This document shows, one piece after another, positions 59,739 through 64,000 of a DNA stretch of 64,000 nucleotides. This DNA is from Streptomyces sp. YIM 130001 (GTDB lineage Bacteria > Actinomycetota > Actinomycetes > Streptomycetales > Streptomycetaceae). Each line of letters starts with the position of its first letter. The first letter of the stretch is position 1. Made by a program: the position numbers and the translations under genes. The notes under the pieces are model-generated. The model had not been told where the DNA came from. It saw nothing but the letters and a program-made list of their open reading frames with translations, and did not search any database. The DNA lies in contig NZ_KZ984572.1 of the NCBI RefSeq assembly GCF_003574445.1, forward strand, positions 25,656 to 89,655. The letters are read 5' to 3'.

Positions 59739-59756
59739 AGATACAAGTATGTATCT
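59739..59756. promoter_or_regulatory. TetR operator between divergent operons
   Basis: AGATACA-AGTA-TGTATCT is a perfect 7-bp inverted repeat in AT-rich sequence nine bases before the amidase ATG (59765) and 43 bases before the DUF6204 start (59696). It is the typical symmetry and size for a TetR site and could repress both directions. Confidence 0.83.
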
Positions 59757-59764
59757 TAAATGCC

Positions 59765-61201
59765 ATGACCGCCACGACGCACCACGTGCACGACCTGCAC
59801 CACCCACACGACCCCACCACCTGGACCGCGACCCGGATCCGGGGCTCGGTCGCGTCCGGCGACACCCGCGCGGCCGACGTCGTCGAGGCCCACCTGGCCC
59901 GTCTCGACCGCCTCAACCCCCGTATCGCGGCCGTGACTTCACGCCGTGACGAGGAAGCGCGGCGGGACGCGGCGGCCATCGACGACGCCGTCGCACGCGG
60001 CGAGGAGGTCGGGCCGCTGGCCGGAGTGCCGATCACGGTCAAGGAGACGACCGACGTCGCCGGCCTCGCCACGACACACGGTCTACGAGCCTTCGCCGGC
60101 CGCGTGGCCCAGGCCGACGCCCCGCCGGTCGACCTCCTGCGCCGCGCCGGCGCGATCGTCATCGGCCACACGAACATGCCGACCCTGACCCTGACCGGCA
60201 TGCACCCGCGCAGCGAACTCTTCGGGGACACCGTCAACCCGTGGGACCCGCAGGTCACCCCGGGCGGCAGCAGCGGTGGCGACGCCGCGGCCGTGGCCGC
60301 CGGACTGGCCGCCTGCGGGCTCGGGAACGACGCCGGCGGCTCCACCCGGCTCCCCGCGCAGTTCTGCGGCATCGCCGGAATGAAGCCGACGCCCGGACGA
60401 TTCCCCGCCGATCACCGGATCGGCCCGGACGACCCGTCGCCGGCCTCGGCGCTGTTCCCCGTCGACGGCCCCCTCGCGCGGACCGTGGCCGACCTGCGCG
60501 CCGTCTTCGAGGTGCTCGCCGTGGCCGACCCGCGCGATCCACGAGCCGTGCCCGCCCCGCTGTACGGCCCGGAGGTCCCCCGCACGGTCGGCATCGTCCG
60601 CGACCCGGGCGGCCACGGAGTGGACCAGGCCGTGCTCACCGCGCTCGACGACGCAGCCCAGGCGCTCACCGACAGCGGATACCGCGTCGTCGAGACCGAC
60701 GTGCCGATGCTCGACGAGGCGCTCGAGGTCTACACCGGCATGGTCCTCACCGAGTTCGCCGGAAACTGGCCCGCGATCAGCGCCCTCGTCGGCCCGGACG
60801 CCTCGCGCTACATCAACTTCGACCTCGACGAACACCCGCCCCTGGACCTCCCGGGCTACCTCGGCCGCGCCGCCCGGCACCTCACTGTCCGCAGGGCATG
60901 GGCCCGGCACGCGGTGGACATGCCGCTCCTGCTCGGCCCGGTCAGTACCAGGGCGTCCTTCACGCCCGGCCAGGAATCCAGCTCCGCCGAGGAGAAGCGC
61001 CGCTTCGGGCACTCGATGACGCTCAACGTCTGGTCCACCGCCGTCGGCGCCCCCGCCGTCGCCGTACCGACCGGACTCGCCGACGGCCGGCCGGTCGGTG
61101 TCCAACTGATCGGCCCCGCATGGCGGGAGGACGTCGTACTCGACGCCGCGCAGGCCGTCGAGAACACCTGCGGCGTACTGACCCCGACGGAGCCCCGATG
61201 A
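59765..61201 (+). CDS. Amidase (amidase-signature family)
   Basis: A 478-residue amidase-signature hydrolase. The Ser-cisSer-Lys triad is K93 in ITVKETTD, the Ser in GGSSGGDAAAVAAG (S169/S170) and the nucleophile S193 in GNDAGGSTRLP. Substrates of the family range from aliphatic and aryl amides to aminoacyl-tRNA. The ATG at 59765 follows the operator directly and has no ribosome site, so it may be leaderless. It overlaps the DinB gene by four bases, and the TetR site controls it. Confidence 0.94.
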   Translation: MTATTHHVHDLHHPHDPTTWTATRIRGSVASGDTRAADVVEAHLARLDRLNPRIAAVTSRRDEEARRDAAAIDDAVARGEEVGPLAGVPITVKETTDVAGLATTHGLRAFAGRVAQADAPPVDLLRRAGAIVIGHTNMPTLTLTGMHPRSELFGDTVNPWDPQVTPGGSSGGDAAAVAAGLAACGLGNDAGGSTRLPAQFCGIAGMKPTPGRFPADHRIGPDDPSPASALFPVDGPLARTVADLRAVFEVLAVADPRDPRAVPAPLYGPEVPRTVGIVRDPGGHGVDQAVLTALDDAAQALTDSGYRVVETDVPMLDEALEVYTGMVLTEFAGNWPAISALVGPDASRYINFDLDEHPPLDLPGYLGRAARHLTVRRAWARHAVDMPLLLGPVSTRASFTPGQESSSAEEKRRFGHSMTLNVWSTAVGAPAVAVPTGLADGRPVGVQLIGPAWREDVVLDAAQAVENTCGVLTPTEPR

Positions 61202-61767
61202 CCGACACCGGCGCCCCCACCCTCGCCACCGTCCTGCGCAACCAGTTCGAACTCACCTGGGCCCTGGCCGAGGTGCACCTCGGCCCACTCACCGACGACG
61301 ACCTGCTCCGGGCGCCTGCCGCCAACCACTGGACCGTCCGCCGCGACGGCGACGGCACCTGGCGCCCGGACTGGGACCTCGACGAGGACGGCCGCGAGCC
61401 CGACCCCGTACCCGCACTCACCGGCGCCTGGGTGAGCTGGCACCTCGGGTGGTGGTGGACGACCGCACGCGACCACCTGCGCGGTCTCGAGCCGCCGCGG
61501 CGCGAGGACGTCACCTGGCCCGGAGCCGCCACCGAGACGGTCATCTGGCTACGCGGCCTGGCCGACGACTGGCGCACCCTGCTCACCGACCTCGGCAACG
61601 ATCCGGACGCACTCGCCGCCCCGGCCCCGTACCCCTGGCCACCGGGCTCGGACCGCACGGTCGCGGACACCCTCGCCTGGGCCAACGCCGAACTCATGAA
61701 GAACGTCGCCGAGCTCGGCCAGCTCCGGATGCTGCGGCACGCGGACGCGCCGCCGCAGAGCGACTGA
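61198..61767 (+). CDS. DinB-family (DinB_2) protein
   Basis: A 189-residue four-helix protein of the DinB/YfiT-like superfamily: ATVLRNQFELTWALAEVHLG is helix 1, and AWVSWHLGWWWTTARDHLRG carries the His of the metal site; the C-terminal WANAELMKNVAELGQLR supplies another. Such proteins bind Ni/Zn and many act in thiol-dependent detoxification with bacillithiol or mycothiol. ATGA overlap with the amidase links it to the TetR-controlled operon. Confidence 0.9.
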   Translation: MTDTGAPTLATVLRNQFELTWALAEVHLGPLTDDDLLRAPAANHWTVRRDGDGTWRPDWDLDEDGREPDPVPALTGAWVSWHLGWWWTTARDHLRGLEPPRREDVTWPGAATETVIWLRGLADDWRTLLTDLGNDPDALAAPAPYPWPPGSDRTVADTLAWANAELMKNVAELGQLRMLRHADAPPQSD

Positions 61768-61805
61768 CGAACCACCGCCGGCATCGCGGCTCTGTATCAG
61801 GCTTG

Positions 61806-61817
61806 GCTTATATAAGC
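61806..61817. promoter_or_regulatory. ArsR-type operator
   Basis: GCTTATATAAGC is a perfect 12-bp palindrome 22 bases before the arsR-like start, overlapping the probable -10 (TATATAAG). It fits the AT-rich 12-2-12-type half-sites of ArsR repressors in part; autoregulation is inferred. Confidence 0.65.
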
Positions 61818-61838
61818 GCTGCATGGCATGGTTGGCGT

Positions 61839-62192
61839 ATGCACGCCTTCGACGTACTCGGCGATCCGGTCAGGCGCCGGATCCTGGAGCTGCTCGCCCT
61901 CGGCGAGCACACGTCGGGCCAGGTCAGCGCCGTGATCAGGGGCGAGTTCGGGATCTCCCAGCCGGCCGTGTCGCAGCACCTGCGGGTGCTCCGCGACAGC
62001 GGCTTCGCGTCCGTGCGAGCGGAGGGCACCCGGCGGCTGTACGCCGTCGAGGCCGAGCCGCTGCGTGAGGTGGACGCCTGGCTGGAGCGGTTCCGCGGGT
62101 TCTGGGAGCAGCGGCTCGACGCGTTGGGCACGGAGCTCGCGCGCGGCAAGCGCGAGGGTAAGCGAGTTGAGGAAGCGAGCGGTGATGAGTGA
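61839..62192 (+). CDS. ArsR-family HTH regulator
   Basis: A 117-residue winged-helix regulator. DVLGDPVRRRILELLALGEH, then SGQVSAVIRGEFGISQPAVS, then QHLRVLRDSGFASVRAEG and the wing TRRLYAVEA are typical of ArsR proteins without metal-site Cys, of the type encoded with SRPBCC partners. ATG 61839 has no Shine-Dalgarno, suggesting a leaderless message. It overlaps the SRPBCC gene by eight bases. Confidence 0.92.
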   Translation: MHAFDVLGDPVRRRILELLALGEHTSGQVSAVIRGEFGISQPAVSQHLRVLRDSGFASVRAEGTRRLYAVEAEPLREVDAWLERFRGFWEQRLDALGTELARGKREGKRVEEASGDE

Positions 62193-62808
62193 CATCGTCG
62201 AGGAGATCAACCGGATGCACCGCGAGGTCGGCAGCCGCACGGTGCCGACGGGCGAGGCACACACCGTGCTGCTGCGCCGCACCTACGAGGCGGAGATCGC
62301 CGACGTATGGGACGCGGTCACATCGCCGGAGCGGCTCGGACGCTGGTTCCTGCCGGTGAGCGGCGAGTTCAGGATCGGCGGGCGGTACCAGCTGGAGGGC
62401 AACGCCGGCGGCGAGATCCTCGAGTGCACCCCGCCGGAACGACTGCGGGTGTCCTGGCTGTACGGACCCGACCCCGGATTCAGCGAGGTCGAGGTGCGGC
62501 TGACGGCCGACGGACCGGGGCGGACCGTGTTCGAGCTGGAGCACGCGGCGGTGGTGCCGGAGGAGTTCTGGGGGCAGTTCGGTCCCGGAGCCACCGGCGT
62601 GGGCTGGGATCTGGGGCTGGTCGGCCTGGTCCGGCACCTCGCGGGAGACGGCCCGGTCAGCGACTGGGACTCGTCACCGGAGGGCAAGGCGTGCGCGGCA
62701 CGGTCCGGCGAGGCGTGGGGAGCGGCATACGCGGCCTCGGGCGCGGACCCCGAGACCGTCGCGGCCACGACGGCGGCGACGGTCTCGTTCTACACGGCGG
62801 CCGGGTAG
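62185..62808 (+). CDS. SRPBCC-family (AHSA1-like) protein
   Basis: A 207-residue helix-grip fold protein of the AHSA1/CalC type. Conserved elements are LRRTYEAEIADVWDAVTSPE, RLGRWFLPVSGEFRIGGRYQ, EGNAGGEILECTPPERL and RTVFELEHAAVVPEEF. The C-terminal 60 residues are an additional helical segment. ArsR-SRPBCC pairs are common in actinobacteria, and the partner may bind the ligand sensed by the regulator. Confidence 0.92.
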   Translation: MSDIVEEINRMHREVGSRTVPTGEAHTVLLRRTYEAEIADVWDAVTSPERLGRWFLPVSGEFRIGGRYQLEGNAGGEILECTPPERLRVSWLYGPDPGFSEVEVRLTADGPGRTVFELEHAAVVPEEFWGQFGPGATGVGWDLGLVGLVRHLAGDGPVSDWDSSPEGKACAARSGEAWGAAYAASGADPETVAATTAATVSFYTAAG

Positions 62809-63026
62809 GGCTCGTCGTTGCGACCAGCAAGTGAGGGCCGACTCCGTAAAAACCATTTGGCGGACGAGAGCGAGCCCCGCTACATTTCCGGAGGCCGTGC
62901 GAAAGATCGAGGAGGTGGTACCCGTGAACGTTGTATCGACATGGGTGCTCCCCTCCGGGGTCACGGTCGGGCGATAGGCAGGTCGTCCGGGAGCGCCGAT
63001 CCAGTGTGCTCCCGAAAGGCACGACC

Positions 63027-63905
63027 ATGCATTCCACTCCGCAGGCCCCCTCGCATTCCCCTTCTGACGCCACCCTGCGTTTCACCTCCGAGCAGCGCCT
63101 CGACGACGGCGTCCTCGAACGCGAATTCACCCTCGGTGAGACCCCCGGGGACACCGGCATCCCGGGCATCCTGTGGACGCCCGCAGCCGCACCCTCGCTC
63201 AGCCCGGCACCGCTGATCCTGCTCGGCGTCCCTCCCCTCGGGCTGCGCAGGATGCACCCGCGCCTGGTGGCCAGGGCCCAGCAGGCCGCGGCGGACGGCT
63301 TCGCCTCGGCCACCATCGAACTCCCCGGAAGCGGCGACCGTCCCCACTGGCCGGCCCTCGACCAGGCACGCGCCGATCTGCGCCGAGCGCTGGAAGCCGG
63401 CGAGCCGGTCAGCGACGAGATCATCGACGGCCTCACGCTCCCACTGGTCGACAAGGCGGTGCCGGAATGGCAGTCCGCCCTGGACGCCCTCCTCACGCTC
63501 CCCGAGATCGGCGGTCCGGTCGCGTACTCGGGCGGGTTGATCTCCATCGGCGTCCGCCTCGCGGTGGTCGAGCCGCGCATCGTGGCCGCCACGTTCTTCG
63601 CCGGGAGCTTCGTGCCGCGCGCCACGTTCGAGGAGGCGCGACGGCTCACCGTTCCGCTGCACGTCCTGCTGCAGTGGGACGACGAAGGCAACGATCGTCA
63701 GGCGGCCCTGGACCTCTTCGACGCCTTCGGCTCCGAGGAGAAGTCCCTGCACGCCAACATGGGCGGCCACAAGGGCGTCCCGCAGTTCGCGGGCGACGTC
63801 GCGGCCCAGTTCTTCACCCGCCACCTGACCCGAGACCTGACCCGAGACCCGAGCCAAGAACCGGGCCAAGAACCGAGCCAAGTCCTGAGCCAGGATCTGA
63901 CGTGA
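63027..63905 (+). CDS. Alpha/beta hydrolase-fold protein
   Basis: A 292-residue protein of the alpha/beta hydrolase superfamily, related to the dienelactone hydrolase-like group: PLILLGVPPLGLRRMHPRLV is the first strand-turn, and GPVAYSGGLISIGVRLAVVE is at the nucleophile elbow, where the residue order YSGGLIS is not the canonical GxSxG. His lies in NMGGHKGVP, Asp in QWDDEGNDR. The last 25 residues are a Gln/Pro/Asp/Thr repeat tail. ATG 63027 has AAAGG upstream. Confidence 0.84.
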   Translation: MHSTPQAPSHSPSDATLRFTSEQRLDDGVLEREFTLGETPGDTGIPGILWTPAAAPSLSPAPLILLGVPPLGLRRMHPRLVARAQQAAADGFASATIELPGSGDRPHWPALDQARADLRRALEAGEPVSDEIIDGLTLPLVDKAVPEWQSALDALLTLPEIGGPVAYSGGLISIGVRLAVVEPRIVAATFFAGSFVPRATFEEARRLTVPLHVLLQWDDEGNDRQAALDLFDAFGSEEKSLHANMGGHKGVPQFAGDVAAQFFTRHLTRDLTRDPSQEPGQEPSQVLSQDLT

Positions 63906-64000
63906 GTCCGGAGCGTGAGTCCGGACCATCGGGGCGGCGTCGGCAGAGGTAGTTGACGTCGCCGACTCCAGTCCTTGCACCGTGGGCCCTGCCGAACCTC
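63906..64000. other. Window end, nothing called
   Basis: The last 95 bases carry no gene I can support; the next gene presumably begins outside the window. Confidence 0.5.

Overview
The window is high-GC (roughly 70-75%), densely coding actinobacterial DNA. It carries many GTG/TTG starts, ATGA stop-start overlaps, a complete 'conservon', an ask-asd pair followed by a SigE-type ECF sigma factor, and Streptomyces-style extragenic repeats. It looks like the core chromosome of a Streptomyces or a close relative. I see no rRNA, tRNA, CRISPR array, IS element or prophage. About 60 protein genes are supported; the first is cut by the left edge, and the last 95 bases hold nothing I can call.

Layout. 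1-8.1 kb: Ser/Thr kinase (partial), a self-regulated marR-DJ-1/PfpI operon, a class III aminotransferase, a cluster of GGCGTTTGAGGAC-type palindromic repeats, a GntR regulator coupled to a large GT2-membrane fusion protein, and a hypothetical gene. 8.2-11.4 kb: a SLATT protein, then the recombination cluster ybaB-recR-DUF5063 with a structured leader. 11.4-18.7 kb: a MerR gene divergent from a hydrolase, a CypX-like P450, and convergent to it the conservon cvnA-B-C-D ending in a P450 that lacks the ExxR arginine. 19-25.6 kb: methyltransferase, ask (with internal beta-subunit start)-asd, ECF sigma plus membrane partner, SURF1. 25.6-30.1 kb: glyoxalase-like protein, S9 peptidase, a 52-codon basic protein, BlaI-M56 pair.

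30.4-40.8 kb holds membrane and ion systems: a KhtT/KhtU-like cation:proton antiporter, then an operon of a YqiJ-like membrane protein, a YqiK-type flotillin and a 1648-residue AAA ATPase. This operon is the best candidate for a poorly described system here. 40.8-50.6 kb is accessory and regulatory: TetR/DUF1772, an AraC remnant, PadR/SgcJ-like, a small orphan, an EamA exporter, a CdaR/PucR regulator, a double-RCK channel-like protein, TerD, and a SigB-type sigma factor with a Val-Lys-Ser repeat tail. 51-55.3 kb: a hydrolase, then a cobalamin riboswitch followed by the cobalt transporter cbiMNQO. 55.4-63.9 kb: phosphotransferase, GNAT, quinone reductase, a membrane protein, TetR-DUF6204 divergent from amidase-DinB, ArsR-SRPBCC, and a hydrolase.

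Several local regulators sit beside good operator candidates readable from the sequence: MarR (2153-2184), MerR (11847-11878), TetR (41466-41531), PadR (43410-43441), TetR (59739-59756) and ArsR (61806-61817). Functional calls rest on family motifs read by eye. No database search was possible.
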